Program-made: the position numbers and the translations under genes | In this document: positions 1 to 9,457 of the stretch, piece after piece | How the letters are laid out: every line of letters starts with the position of its first letter | Numbering within the stretch: the stretch's first letter is position 1 | Notes under the pieces: generated by a model | Seen by the model: the letters and a program-made list of their open reading frames with translations, nothing else | Database searches by the model: none | Told to the model about the DNA's origin: nothing | From: DATJBC01 sp035515515 | GTDB lineage: Bacteria > Actinomycetota > Acidimicrobiia > Acidimicrobiales > UBA8190 | DNA: 29,352 nt | Assembly (NCBI GenBank): GCA_035515515.1 | Contig: DATJBC010000053.1 | Span: 1 to 29,352 of the forward strand | Direction: 5' to 3'

Positions 1-2
1 GC

Positions 3-1172
3 CTGGCGCACGTCCTCGACACCTACGCCGGGCCGTCGGGGCCGGTGTACGCCTTCGACAACGACGTGGGCGTGCCCTACTACCTGCTCAATCGCGTCCC
101 GGGCACGCGCTTCGACAACGAGCTCGACGGCTACTCCCCCTACTCGCAGAGCCTGCTCGTCGGTGACCTCGAGAGGAGCAGGCCCCGCCTCGTGATCTAC
201 ACCAACGGCACCTTCGGGTTGCCGTCGGTCGACAGCTACCGGGGCGTCCCCATATCGGACGCCCTCCACAGCTACGCGGTGAGCCAGTACATCCTCGACC
301 ACTACCGCCCGCTGGTCTCGGTCCAGGGCCAACTGGTCCTGCTGCGCGACGACCTCGTGGGGAAGGTCCCGCCGCTTCCCCCGCTCAGCGTCCCCGCTCG
401 GACCTCCGACCTCTACGACGTGGCCGGTACGTGCGCGTGGGGGTACTCCCCCAACTTCCTCCCGCCCCCGTCGCAGGGCGCGGCGTCCTCGGTGGCGCTC
501 TCGGTGTCCCACGGTGCCTCGACGCAGCGCCGCCAGGTCGTCAAGGGATGGGCCGTGGACCCGGCGACGCTGGAGCCGGCGACGTCGGTGGTGGCCGTGC
601 GCCACGGCCAGGTCGTCGCCCGGGCCGTCCCGGCACTCGACCGTCCCGACGTGGCCAAGGCCCTGCACGCCGTGTCCAGCGCGACCTCCGGCTTCGTCCT
701 GGTCGTCCCCGATGGAGCCGCCCCGTTCGACGTCCTGGCCGTGAACCCCGACGGCACGGCCACGCGGATCGGCGGCTCCGGGGCCGCCCCCGCGGGGCCG
801 CCCCCGTCGGTCGTGCCGGCAGGGGGAGGGGCCGTGCGTGTGGTGGAGGGGGCCGACGTGGGCCACGTCGACAGCATCGCCACCACCTCCGGGCGCTTCT
901 GGACCGTGCGGGAGCCTCCCGGCAAGAGCCTGTCGAGCTTCCGATGGCTGACGGTGACGTTCACCGGTGACGCCCGGGGCACGTCCTTCGCGCTCACCGA
1001 CCTCGTCGGTGACCGCAGCCACGAGATCACGTGGTGGGGGCTGCCCCAGAGCGGCCACCGCATGTCCGTGCAGGTGGGCAGCTGCCCGCAGTGGCACGGG
1101 TTCGGCCAAGGCCCGTTGGACCTCGAGATGTCCGGGGGCGGGTCGATCACGTCCGTGACGCTCTCGCCTTGA
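3..1172 (+). CDS. C-terminal part of a large envelope protein (5' end outside window)
   Basis: The reading frame is open from the left edge, so the start lies upstream and a possible GTG at 45 is internal. About 390 residues are visible and none form a membrane segment, so this is a soluble, probably extracytoplasmic tail. Its first ~120 residues resemble the periplasmic end of actinobacterial GT-C or mannosyltransferase-like membrane proteins, with aromatic-rich sequence ending in a VQGQLVLLRDD stretch. Next comes a beta-type module containing KGWAVDP and, further on, DRPDVAKAL, a pattern I associate with surface-protein modules. After a Pro/Gly/Ala linker the last ~110 residues form a second beta-rich, Trp-containing domain. 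The stop overlaps the TTG start of the next gene, suggesting translational coupling. Function is inferred only; the missing N-terminus would decide whether this is a glycosyltransferase. Confidence 0.7.
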   Translation: MAHVLDTYAGPSGPVYAFDNDVGVPYYLLNRVPGTRFDNELDGYSPYSQSLLVGDLERSRPRLVIYTNGTFGLPSVDSYRGVPISDALHSYAVSQYILDHYRPLVSVQGQLVLLRDDLVGKVPPLPPLSVPARTSDLYDVAGTCAWGYSPNFLPPPSQGAASSVALSVSHGASTQRRQVVKGWAVDPATLEPATSVVAVRHGQVVARAVPALDRPDVAKALHAVSSATSGFVLVVPDGAAPFDVLAVNPDGTATRIGGSGAAPAGPPPSVVPAGGGAVRVVEGADVGHVDSIATTSGRFWTVREPPGKSLSSFRWLTVTFTGDARGTSFALTDLVGDRSHEITWWGLPQSGHRMSVQVGSCPQWHGFGQGPLDLEMSGGGSITSVTLSP

Positions 1173-3241
1173 CCCCGGACGCGCTGGGAGCGCACGGCGT
1201 CCGCGCCGACCGCCCCCGGGCCGGGAGGCCGGCCCGGCTGTGGGCCGTCCTGCGGGCGCGGCCCCGCCTGGTCCGGTGGGCCTATCCCGTCCTCCTGGTG
1301 GCCCTGTCCGTCGGCTTGTCGGCGGCGGGCCTGTCGGGAACGTCCGTCGGCGTGCTTCGGTCGGGGACGGCTCCCGCGGCGCACGACCCGTCCCTCGTGG
1401 CGGGGACGCCTCGGCCGGTCCGGTCCGACGAATGGAACGTGGCGACGCCCATGCTCGTCGGCCAGAGCCACCGTGGCTACGCCAACACCGACCCCGACGG
1501 CCTGGGGCCGCACGAGCTCGTCGGCACCGTCGACGTCCCCAGCACCGACTGGTCCACCGCCTTCAAGCCCTGGAACCTCCCGCCCCTCGTCCTCGACGTG
1601 GAGCACGGGTTCGCGGCGCGGTGGTGGACGATGTCGCTCCTGCTGCTGCTGGGGGCGTACCTGCTGTTGCTCGCCCTCACCGACAGCACCCTCGTCGCCG
1701 TGGTCTTCAGCCTGGGGTTGTGGCTCTCGCCGTTCTTCCACTGGTGGTACATGGCGATCACCCTCGACTCGGTGGGCCTGGGCATGCTCGCCCTGGCGGC
1801 GCTCCTCTACGGCCTGCGCGCCGGGAGCCGCCTCCGCAGGGCCGCCTGGCTCGCGGTGAGCTCGTACGCCCTCGTCGGGTTCGCGCTCGTGCTCTACCCC
1901 CCGTTCCAGGTCCCCGTGGCCCTGGTGCTGCTCCTGGTGGGCGTGGCCGAGGTCGCCGGCTCGGACCGGGCCGAGCTTCCGTGGCGGCGCGTCCTCGTGG
2001 GCACGGCCGGCTGTCTCGCCGCGGCCGGCGGGGTCCTGCTCGCCGTGTACCTGCACGAGCACGCCGCCTTCTCGGCCATCAACGACACGGTGTTCCCCGG
2101 GCGGCGGCGGGTGGGCGGCGGCGACCCCTCGCTCCTCCAGACGTTCTCGGCGCCCTTCGGCTTCGTCCTCAGCCGGCAGGGCGCCGCCATCCCCCCCACG
2201 GTGACCAACCAGTCCGAGGTCTCGTCGTTCCTGCTCCTCGGTCCCTTCGCCCTCTTCCAGGTCCAGCGGGTCGGGCTGGGCGCCTTCACCCGGCGCTGGC
2301 GCTACCTGGTGGCCGGCACGTCGTGCGCCTTGATCCTGATCGCCCTGTGGTACTTCGTGAGCCTGCCCCCCGCCGTGGCGGCCGTGCTGCAGCTCGACCG
2401 GGTGGAGACCTACCGCGCCATCCTCGGCGTGGGGGTGGCCGGCTTCCTGTTGATGGCGCTGCTGTGCGCGGCCCCGCTCGGCGCGCCGGCCGGTGGTTCG
2501 GGCTCCGACGGGGCGAGGCGCCCGCCGGCCGCGCTGCGGCGACGGCTCCTGAGCGGGGCGGTCATGTGCGGCGTGCTCGCCTTCTGCATGTACCTGTGGG
2601 GGGGCCGGAACCTGGCGCTCACGATCCCCGCCCTCAACATGAGCCTGTGGAAGATCGGGGCCTTCAGCGCCCTGGCCGCCGTCGTGGTCCTCTTGCTGAG
2701 CGCCCGGCAGGTCCTGCTCGGGGGGCTCGGGCTCGTGGTCGTGGGCGCCCTGGCGTCGCTGGGCGCCAACCCCCTCTACCAGGGCCTCGGCCCGCTGACC
2801 TCCTCGCCGCTGCTGCGCGCCGTCCAGGCGCAGTCGCAGCGGCCCCCGAGCCCCGCCCGGCGCGTGTGGCTCCCGCTCACCGACGGCTATGGGAGCGACA
2901 TCCTCACCGCGTCGGGCCAGCCGACGCTGGGCGGCGTCAGCTTCTATCCCGACGTCACGACGTGGAAGGTCCTCGATCCCCGCCGCCGCCAGGCCCAGAC
3001 CTGGAACCGCTACGCCAACCTCGTGCTCACGCCGGCGGCGCCCGGCGCGCCGACGACCCTCACCCTGGTGCAGCAGGACCTCGTCGAGGTGCGCATCGAC
3101 CCGTGCGGCGCGGCGGCGGGACGGCTGCACGTCGGCTTCGTCCTGTCGTCGGGGCCGCTGCCCTATCCCTGCCTCGAGCCGAGGGGTCACCTGTCGCTGG
3201 GCAACCTCCCCGAGTTCATCTACGTCAGGCGGGCCACCTAG
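1169..3241 (+). CDS. Polytopic membrane protein, possible GT-C-type glycosyltransferase or surface-polymer protein
   Basis: A 690-residue protein if it starts at TTG 1169, whose last bases overlap the upstream stop (TTGA). The frame stays open upstream to 1031, so the start is not certain. A basic N-terminus leads to a first membrane helix at about residues 30-50. An external loop carries RSDEWNVATP and FKPWNLPP, and roughly ten further helices follow, rich in Leu/Val/Trp. The last ~130 residues are a soluble domain with two cysteines. The SDEW-containing loop between the first helices is typical of a family of large actinobacterial membrane proteins that I recall as DUF7657-like and GT-C-like; I cannot confirm the assignment. 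With the preceding gene it probably works in building or exporting surface polysaccharide or glycoprotein. Its last 17 bases overlap the convergent ppx-type gene. Confidence 0.75.
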   Translation: MTPDALGAHGVRADRPRAGRPARLWAVLRARPRLVRWAYPVLLVALSVGLSAAGLSGTSVGVLRSGTAPAAHDPSLVAGTPRPVRSDEWNVATPMLVGQSHRGYANTDPDGLGPHELVGTVDVPSTDWSTAFKPWNLPPLVLDVEHGFAARWWTMSLLLLLGAYLLLLALTDSTLVAVVFSLGLWLSPFFHWWYMAITLDSVGLGMLALAALLYGLRAGSRLRRAAWLAVSSYALVGFALVLYPPFQVPVALVLLLVGVAEVAGSDRAELPWRRVLVGTAGCLAAAGGVLLAVYLHEHAAFSAINDTVFPGRRRVGGGDPSLLQTFSAPFGFVLSRQGAAIPPTVTNQSEVSSFLLLGPFALFQVQRVGLGAFTRRWRYLVAGTSCALILIALWYFVSLPPAVAAVLQLDRVETYRAILGVGVAGFLLMALLCAAPLGAPAGGSGSDGARRPPAALRRRLLSGAVMCGVLAFCMYLWGGRNLALTIPALNMSLWKIGAFSALAAVVVLLLSARQVLLGGLGLVVVGALASLGANPLYQGLGPLTSSPLLRAVQAQSQRPPSPARRVWLPLTDGYGSDILTASGQPTLGGVSFYPDVTTWKVLDPRRRQAQTWNRYANLVLTPAAPGAPTTLTLVQQDLVEVRIDPCGAAAGRLHVGFVLSSGPLPYPCLEPRGHLSLGNLPEFIYVRRAT

Positions 3242-4193
3242 CCGAACGCCCGTGCGCCACGAGGCCGTCGAGGATGTCGTCCTCGGACACCAGGCAGGCC
3301 TCCTTGGCGAAGATCGCCATGACGGACGCCAGGATGAGGACGCCGGCCACGATCACGTCGACCCGCCCCTCCTCCATGCCGGGCCGCGTCCGCCGCTGCG
3401 CGGCGCCCTCGTGGGCCAGCAGCCCCAGCCACCGGACGACGGCCGACCGGGTCAGCACGCTGTGGTGGATGCGGTCCCGGCGGTACTCGGCCAGCCCGTG
3501 CTCGAGGGCGGCGAGCGTGGAGACCGTCCCGGCCAGGCCGATGAGCGTCCCGTCGGGATCCAGCGCCGGCATCGAGGCGCGCGCCCGGTGCAGCTGGTGC
3601 TCGACGGCCGTCCGCGCCGCGTCCAGCTCGGCCGGCGGCGGCGGGTCGTGGGAGATGTAGCGCTCCGTGACCCGCACGCAGCCGATGTCGAGCGATCGCA
3701 CCACCAGGTCCGCCGGGGTGCCGGCGTCCTCGCCCACCCGACCCGCCATGAGCTCGGTCGAGCCGCCGCCGATGTCGACCACCAGCACGGGCCCGGGGCC
3801 GGCCATGGCGCCCGGGAGCCCGGCGGTGGCGCCCGCGAACGACAGCTCGCCCTCTTCGAGGCCGCTCAGCACCTCGGGCTCGACGCCCGTGGCCCGGCGG
3901 GCGGCGTCGAGGAACTCGGCCCCGTTGGTGGCGTCGCGCAGCGCCGAGGTCGCCACCATCCGGGCCCGGCGCACGCCGTGGCGCTCCATGGCGCGGCGGT
4001 AGTCGGCCAGCACCGCGCAGGTGCGGGCGATGGCGGCCGGCGACAGGCGCCGGGTGGCGTCCACCCCCTCACCCAGGCGGGTGATGCGCATGCGGCGCTC
4101 GAGGGCGCTGCCGTCGGGCGCCGCGACGAGCAGGCGCGTGGAGTTGGTCCCGCAGTCGATGGCCGCCCGGGGGCCCGGGCCGTCAGGGCCCAT
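3225..4193 (-). CDS. ppx: Ppx/GppA family phosphatase (exopolyphosphatase-like)
   Basis: A 322-residue protein of the actin/ASKHA-fold Ppx/GppA family, which hydrolyses the terminal phosphate of polyphosphate or of pppGpp. The phosphate-binding motifs are present: AIDCGTNSTRLL (11-22), TSALRDATNG (82-91), the catalytic-glutamate segment GLEEGELSF (111-119) and VVDIGGGSTEL (138-148). It has the short two-domain form, without the C-terminal HD-like part of E. coli Ppx. ATG 4193 is chosen because the protein then begins just before the first motif; it overlaps the end of the DUF501 gene by 11 bases, so the two are probably co-translated. Position after eno, ftsB-like and DUF501 matches M. tuberculosis Rv1026. 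Whether it prefers polyphosphate or pppGpp cannot be told from sequence. Confidence 0.93.
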   Translation of the reverse strand: MGPDGPGPRAAIDCGTNSTRLLVAAPDGSALERRMRITRLGEGVDATRRLSPAAIARTCAVLADYRRAMERHGVRRARMVATSALRDATNGAEFLDAARRATGVEPEVLSGLEEGELSFAGATAGLPGAMAGPGPVLVVDIGGGSTELMAGRVGEDAGTPADLVVRSLDIGCVRVTERYISHDPPPPAELDAARTAVEHQLHRARASMPALDPDGTLIGLAGTVSTLAALEHGLAEYRRDRIHHSVLTRSAVVRWLGLLAHEGAAQRRTRPGMEEGRVDVIVAGVLILASVMAIFAKEACLVSEDDILDGLVAHGRSARWPA

Positions 4194-4638
4194 GGCCCCG
4201 CTCCACCACGAACGCCGTGCGGTCGAGGCCGAGCTCGGCCAGGGCCCAGCGCCCCACGGGGTCGTCGCCACCGGCCAGGTAGAAGGCCACGTGGGCGTGC
4301 AGGCACTTCACGCCCCGGCGCGTGCCGCCCACCCCCCCGGCCGGCCGGGGGCCGCGGTGGGCGGGGTCGAGCTCGGCGTCGCGCTCGGCCGCGTAGCGCC
4401 GGTGCGCCTCGGCCAGCTCGTCGGGGTCGACCGCCTGCGCGGCGCGCCGCACCCCGCCGGCGGCCTCGAGGGCCCCCACCGCGCTGCGCAGCTCGGCGTC
4501 GACCAGCCAGAAACGCGTGGGCATGGGGGTGCCGTCGTCGAGCAGGGGCGCGTTCTCGATCACCGCCGGCGAGCCGTCGCGGCGGCGGACCCGGACGGCG
4601 AAGCGCCCCGACGGCGGCCGCCCGAGCAGTCGTGTCAC
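4183..4638 (-). CDS. DUF501 domain protein
   Basis: A 151-residue protein of the DUF501 family, whose biochemical role is unknown. Family features are the LGRPPSG segment near the N-terminus, PAVIENAPLLDDGTPMPTRFW (24-44) and the GVKCLHAHVAFYLAGG block (109-124) with conserved Lys-Cys-Leu-His. The family is almost always found between a FtsB/DivIC-like gene and ppx in actinobacteria, as here. Start choice is uncertain. GTG 4638 is the only ATG/GTG/TTG in frame near the N-terminus, but its purine-rich stretch is too close to be a good ribosome-binding site. The preceding in-frame residues GDDREAVTRLLGR look like the family's first helix, so initiation at CTG 4680, touching the upstream stop, is possible. 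Confidence 0.88.
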   Translation of the reverse strand: MTRLLGRPPSGRFAVRVRRRDGSPAVIENAPLLDDGTPMPTRFWLVDAELRSAVGALEAAGGVRRAAQAVDPDELAEAHRRYAAERDAELDPAHRGPRPAGGVGGTRRGVKCLHAHVAFYLAGGDDPVGRWALAELGLDRTAFVVERGHGP

Positions 4639-4676
4639 CGCCTCCCGGTCGTCGCCAGGGCCGCGACGCCCGCCCG

Positions 4677-5297
4677 TCAGCTCCAGAACTCCAGGCTCCG
4701 TACGACGCGCGCCCAGTAGCCGTGGGGCTCGGCGCTCCCGGCGTGCGCGCTGGACGCCGCCCGCCGCTCGTGGTGCTCGTCCCCCGCCGGGGGCGGCGGG
4801 ATGCCGATGAGGGACTGCGAGCGCGCCGAGCCCGGCGACACGGGCGACTCGTCCAGGGGGACCTGCCCCGAGATCGACCCCGGCGTGCCCGCCGCCGCGG
4901 GCAGCACGTCGAAGGCGCGCTGGCCCCGGGGCACGAGGCCGAATTCCTGGCGGGCCAGGTCGTCGACGATGGACGGCGAGGACAGGGCGCCGGCCTGGCC
5001 GGCGAGGGTGCGGTTCTGCGCCTCCACCGTGGACAGGTCCCGGGCGGTGCGCGAGAGCGCCGCGCCCTGCGACAGCAGCCCGGTGAGGGGGAAGCTCGTC
5101 AGCAGCACGATGGTGGCGAATCCTACGGCCGCCGCCACCAGCGCACGGGCGCGCCGGTGCTCGAGGGGCAGCGCCACCCAGTGGCGCCGCAGGCGGGCGG
5201 CGGCCGACCACGCCAGCCGGCGCGGCGAGGGCAGCCGGGCGCCCAGGCGCGCCACGACCAGGTGGAGCGGAGGGACCCGCACCGGGCGCAGGTGCAC
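4677..5297 (-). CDS. FtsB/DivIC-type septum formation initiator
   Basis: A bitopic division protein of about 206 residues. A basic cytoplasmic N-terminus precedes one membrane helix (about 52-68), a short extracytoplasmic coiled coil (about 78-105) and the family signature IVDDLARQEFGLVPRGQRAF (110-129). This family forms the FtsQ-FtsL-FtsB bridge of the divisome. A proline/serine-rich tail of ~70 residues follows, longer than in E. coli FtsB but common in actinobacteria (compare Rv1024, Wag/DivIC type). It lies between eno and DUF501, as in M. tuberculosis. The start is weakly supported: GTG 5297, 5282 and 5255 are all in frame and none has a clear ribosome-binding site. The first is listed, leaving 98 bases after eno that look like further arginine-rich, non-conserved sequence. 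Confidence 0.85.
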   Translation of the reverse strand: MHLRPVRVPPLHLVVARLGARLPSPRRLAWSAAARLRRHWVALPLEHRRARALVAAAVGFATIVLLTSFPLTGLLSQGAALSRTARDLSTVEAQNRTLAGQAGALSSPSIVDDLARQEFGLVPRGQRAFDVLPAAAGTPGSISGQVPLDESPVSPGSARSQSLIGIPPPPAGDEHHERRAASSAHAGSAEPHGYWARVVRSLEFWS

Positions 5298-5395
5298 GGC
5301 GGGCAGGCGCGCCCGGGCCGCCGCCAGCGCCCGCCGGGCCGACGGCGGCCGCGGGAGCCGCCGCGGGCGTCGCCGCGCGTGGCGGGGGTGGCGCC

Positions 5396-6697
<1,302 letters not shown>

Positions 6698-6755
6698 GCC
6701 TGGCGTTGCCCCTGTTGTCAGAGTCCAAGAACGTTGTAGGTGTTGTAGAAGTTAG
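6698..6755 (-). promoter_or_regulatory. Leader and likely promoter region of eno
   Basis: This stretch is strikingly less GC-rich than anything around it. On the minus strand it reads ctacaacacctacaacg, then ttcttggactctgaca, then a purine-rich aggggc 14 bases or so before the enolase ATG. Ac/ta-rich windows in such a GC-rich genome usually mark a promoter or untranslated leader, and a strongly expressed enolase gene would need one. I find no pair of -35/-10 hexamers good enough to place the start of transcription. Confidence 0.35.
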
Positions 6756-6798
6756 CCGGGGGGGCCCGTGGGGCCGCGGAACGGGCCCGCCTGGCCGC

Positions 6799-8316
6799 TC
6801 AGGCCGAGGCGTCCTCGGCCGAGTCCAGCCGCTGTCGGAAGCGCTGGGCCTGGGCCCGCAGGGCACCCTCGGGGTCCACCCCCAGGCGCCGGGCCGCGTC
6901 GGCCAGGGCGAACAACAGCGCCCCCAGCGCGGCGTCCGCCGCGGGGCCCGCCTCCAGGGTCTCGCCCGAGGACTCGGGTGGGGCGCCCCCCGCCCCCGGG
7001 GGCGGCACCAGGGCGGCCAGCCCGGCGGCGATCTCGCGGCGGCGGTCCTCGAGCGTCCCGGTGTCGAGCCCCAGCGACTCCGCCTTGCGCTGGAGCTTGG
7101 CCGCCAGGGCCAGGGCGGGCAGGGCGGCGGGGATCCCCTCGGTGACGCGCGCTCGTCCCTTCTCCGCCTTCTTGAGCACCTCCCAGCGCGCCGCCACCTC
7201 CTCGGGCGTGTCGGCCACGGCGTCCCCGAAGACGTGGGGGTGGCGGCCGACCAGCTTGGCGTGCAGCGTGTGGGCCACGTCGGCCAGGGTGAAGCGACCC
7301 TCCTCGGTGGCCAGCAGGGCGTGGAAGAACACCTGGAACATGAGGTCGCCGAGCTCCTCCTCGAGGTGGGCGACCGCCTCGGCGGGGACGTCGGGCTCCG
7401 CGGCCGACAGCGCGTCGATGGCGTCGAGGGCCTCGTAGGCCTCCTCCATGAGGTGGCGGGCGAGCGAGCCGTGGGTCTGGCGCCGGTCCCAGGGGCAGCG
7501 CGCCCGCAACGTGCGCACCAGCTCCTCCAGGCGCACCAGCTCCCCGGCGACCGGCGGGGCCAGCTCCGGGACCCACAGGGCGGTGAGGTGGTCGGGCTCG
7601 AGGCGGCGGTCGAGATCGGTCCACGCCACCTCGAGCACCTGCTCGTCGGGCAGGCCCAGGTGGTGCAGGAGCACCGCCGCGCGGGGCGCGCTCCCGGCCA
7701 CGTCGTCGGCGGCCAGCTTGATGTCCGACAGCACGCTGCGGCTGTGGCACTGCGCCACCAAGAGCGGGCCGCGCTCGCCGGCCGCCTCCACGGCGAAGGC
7801 GGTGCCGTCCACCAGGCGCACCCCCGCCTCCACCGGGTCCACCCCGAGGCGCGCCCACGCCAGGTCGAGGAACGACGGCGCGGGGACCACCGTGAGCGCC
7901 ACCCGCCCGTCGGCGCGCAGCATGCGCACCGTGCGCTCGGCCACCAGGGGCGAGCCGGGCACGGCGTAGGCGACGAACGGCGCGGGGGGCGCGCCCGCGG
8001 CCGGCCCCTCGACGGCGGCCTCGGCCACGGCCAGGAGGGCGGCGGCCACCACCTCGTCGACGATGGCGCGGTACACGGCGTCGAAGTCGGGCCCCTCCTC
8101 GTAGAGGCGGTCGAGGGCGTCCACCCGCCCGGGGGCGAGGTCGAAGACCGCCGCGGCCGCCGGGTGGCGCGCCGTGCGCAGCAGGCAGCGCGTGGCGCGG
8201 GTCAGGGCCTCGGCGCCGGCCGCCGGGAGCAGCTCGGGCCCCGCCGGCCCGAGGCCGACCACCACCACACGGGGGCGGCCGTCGGCGGCGCCCGCCTCTC
8301 CCCACGGCGCGTCCAC
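6799..8316 (-). CDS. mazG: Tetrapyrrole-methylase-like / MazG fusion nucleotide pyrophosphohydrolase
   Basis: A 505-residue two-domain protein. Residues ~15-245 form a SAM-dependent tetrapyrrole (corrin/porphyrin) methylase-like domain: VVVVGLGPAGPELL (17-30), RTARHP (48-52), YAVPGSPLVAERTV (117-130). Residues ~258-490 are a MazG NTP pyrophosphohydrolase, with CPWDRRQTHGSLARHLMEEAYE (274-295), where Glu291, Glu292 and Glu295 form the metal-binding EExxE, EELGD (320-324) as the second EExxD motif, and KLVGRHPHVFGD (354-365). MazG removes non-canonical or excess NTPs; the same fusion is known as YabN in Bacillus, where the methylase part has no proven role. The MazG half is intact, so activity is expected. 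GTG 8316 is used; it lies 31 bases after the SurA-like gene. An Ala/Gly/Pro-rich insert sits at about 435-455. Confidence 0.95.
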   Translation of the reverse strand: MDAPWGEAGAADGRPRVVVVGLGPAGPELLPAAGAEALTRATRCLLRTARHPAAAAVFDLAPGRVDALDRLYEEGPDFDAVYRAIVDEVVAAALLAVAEAAVEGPAAGAPPAPFVAYAVPGSPLVAERTVRMLRADGRVALTVVPAPSFLDLAWARLGVDPVEAGVRLVDGTAFAVEAAGERGPLLVAQCHSRSVLSDIKLAADDVAGSAPRAAVLLHHLGLPDEQVLEVAWTDLDRRLEPDHLTALWVPELAPPVAGELVRLEELVRTLRARCPWDRRQTHGSLARHLMEEAYEALDAIDALSAAEPDVPAEAVAHLEEELGDLMFQVFFHALLATEEGRFTLADVAHTLHAKLVGRHPHVFGDAVADTPEEVAARWEVLKKAEKGRARVTEGIPAALPALALAAKLQRKAESLGLDTGTLEDRRREIAAGLAALVPPPGAGGAPPESSGETLEAGPAADAALGALLFALADAARRLGVDPEGALRAQAQRFRQRLDSAEDASA

Positions 8317-8347
8317 GGTCAGCCCGGCGGGGGCCCGCCCGCCGCGC

Positions 8348-9445
8348 TCAGCTCGACGGTCCGCCGGGGGCCGCGTTGAGCAGCAGCCCGGGGCGCGGCG
8401 CCACCGGCACCGACACGCCGTGCTTGAGGCTCCAGGTCCCGTAGCGGGGGTCGAGATCGACGTCGGCCGTCCGGGCCACGGCCTCGAGGGCCCGGCTGAG
8501 GCCCGCGCCGCCGCGCGCCAGGAGCTCCTGGCGCAGCCCGGGCCGGGCGGCGTCGAAGGAGAGCAGCCGGTGGCTGCTCACGCCGAAGACGAACCACGTG
8601 GCGGTGGGCGCCCCCGTGGTGGGGTCGGTGATGGTGAGCTCCTCGGGCGGCGCCACCTGGCCGTCGGCCAGCGCCTCGATGGGCTGGGCGTTGGCCGCGC
8701 CCAGCTCGGACTCGAGCGTGGACGGCGTGAGGCACGGCCCCTGGCCGCCGGTGGGGGTCTCGGGGCTCACGCCCGCGCCCTTGAGGGCGTCGGCGAAGCT
8801 CGTCCCGCCGGCGATGGCGTCGTGGATGGCCTGGGCCGACGCCTGGTCGGTGGCCACGATGATCTCGAGGCACGACTCGGTGACCTCGCCCTGGTGCGAC
8901 GCGTAGTAGGCGCGCAGCGCGCCGGGGCGCACGTCCACGTGGCCGGCGACCTCCTCGAGCTTCTCCTGGGAGGCGATGAGGCCCGCCTGCTGCGCCACGA
9001 AGGAGGCGGGGAGCCGGCCCACGAGGTCGCTGCCGGTGAGCCCGCACGGCGAGCTCACCTGGGTGCTGGCCGCGTCGAGCTGGTTGCGGTAGTCGTCGGC
9101 GGCGGCCGCCACGTCGGCGGCGGTGACCGTGGCGTGGCGCTGGGCCAGGGCGTGCTGCTCGAGCGCCTGCTGCACCATGCGGTCGAGCACGTAGGCGGCG
9201 AACGTCGAGGTGACGGTGCCGGCCGCGCTGCCGTCCACGGCGGGCAGCGACCTACCCCCCGCCTCGTCCTGCACGGCCAGGGCACACTGGGCGACGGGGT
9301 TGCCCGCCGCCTGGGTGAGCTGGCCCCGGAGCTGGGACTGCGAGATGGCCACCCCGTCCACGGTGGCCGCCGGGGGGGAGATGTCGCACCCGGTGGCGGC
9401 GGCGCCCAGCGCGGCCAGCGCGGCCGCGGCGAGGAGGCGCTTCAC
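8348..9445 (-). CDS. SurA-like lipoprotein, parvulin-type peptidyl-prolyl isomerase/foldase
   Basis: A 365-residue secreted protein. The N-terminus has a short basic start, an Ala/Leu-rich helix and a lipobox ending at Cys20 (AATGC), so it is probably anchored outside the membrane. Residues ~28-180 resemble the SurA N-terminal chaperone domain: VDGVAISQSQLRGQL, then helical segments including YVLDRMVQQALEQHALAQ. Residues ~185-305 fit a divergent parvulin domain (AYYASHQGEVTESCLEIIVA, GTSFADALKG, FVFGVSSHRLLSF). Four further cysteines (54, 134, 192, 238) could form disulfides. GTG 9445 starts 12 bases after mfd, implying shared transcription, though no good ribosome-binding site is visible. 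A chaperone for exported proteins is inferred; isomerase activity is not assured because the domain is poorly conserved. Confidence 0.85.
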   Translation of the reverse strand: MKRLLAAAALAALGAAATGCDISPPAATVDGVAISQSQLRGQLTQAAGNPVAQCALAVQDEAGGRSLPAVDGSAAGTVTSTFAAYVLDRMVQQALEQHALAQRHATVTAADVAAAADDYRNQLDAASTQVSSPCGLTGSDLVGRLPASFVAQQAGLIASQEKLEEVAGHVDVRPGALRAYYASHQGEVTESCLEIIVATDQASAQAIHDAIAGGTSFADALKGAGVSPETPTGGQGPCLTPSTLESELGAANAQPIEALADGQVAPPEELTITDPTTGAPTATWFVFGVSSHRLLSFDAARPGLRQELLARGGAGLSRALEAVARTADVDLDPRYGTWSLKHGVSVPVAPRPGLLLNAAPGGPSS

Positions 9446-9457
9446 GGAAGGGGCACT

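Noticed and set aside
413..3190. Very long open frame on the minus strand, about 925 codons
   Set aside because: It is antisense to the two envelope genes, is extremely Arg/Gly/Pro-rich without any recognisable domain, and is the open-frame shadow expected opposite high-GC coding sequence.
6698..6798. tRNA or riboswitch in the gap before eno
   Set aside because: I see no clover-leaf, no TTCGAATC-like arm and no known riboswitch core. The AT-richer stretch is better explained as a promoter or leader.
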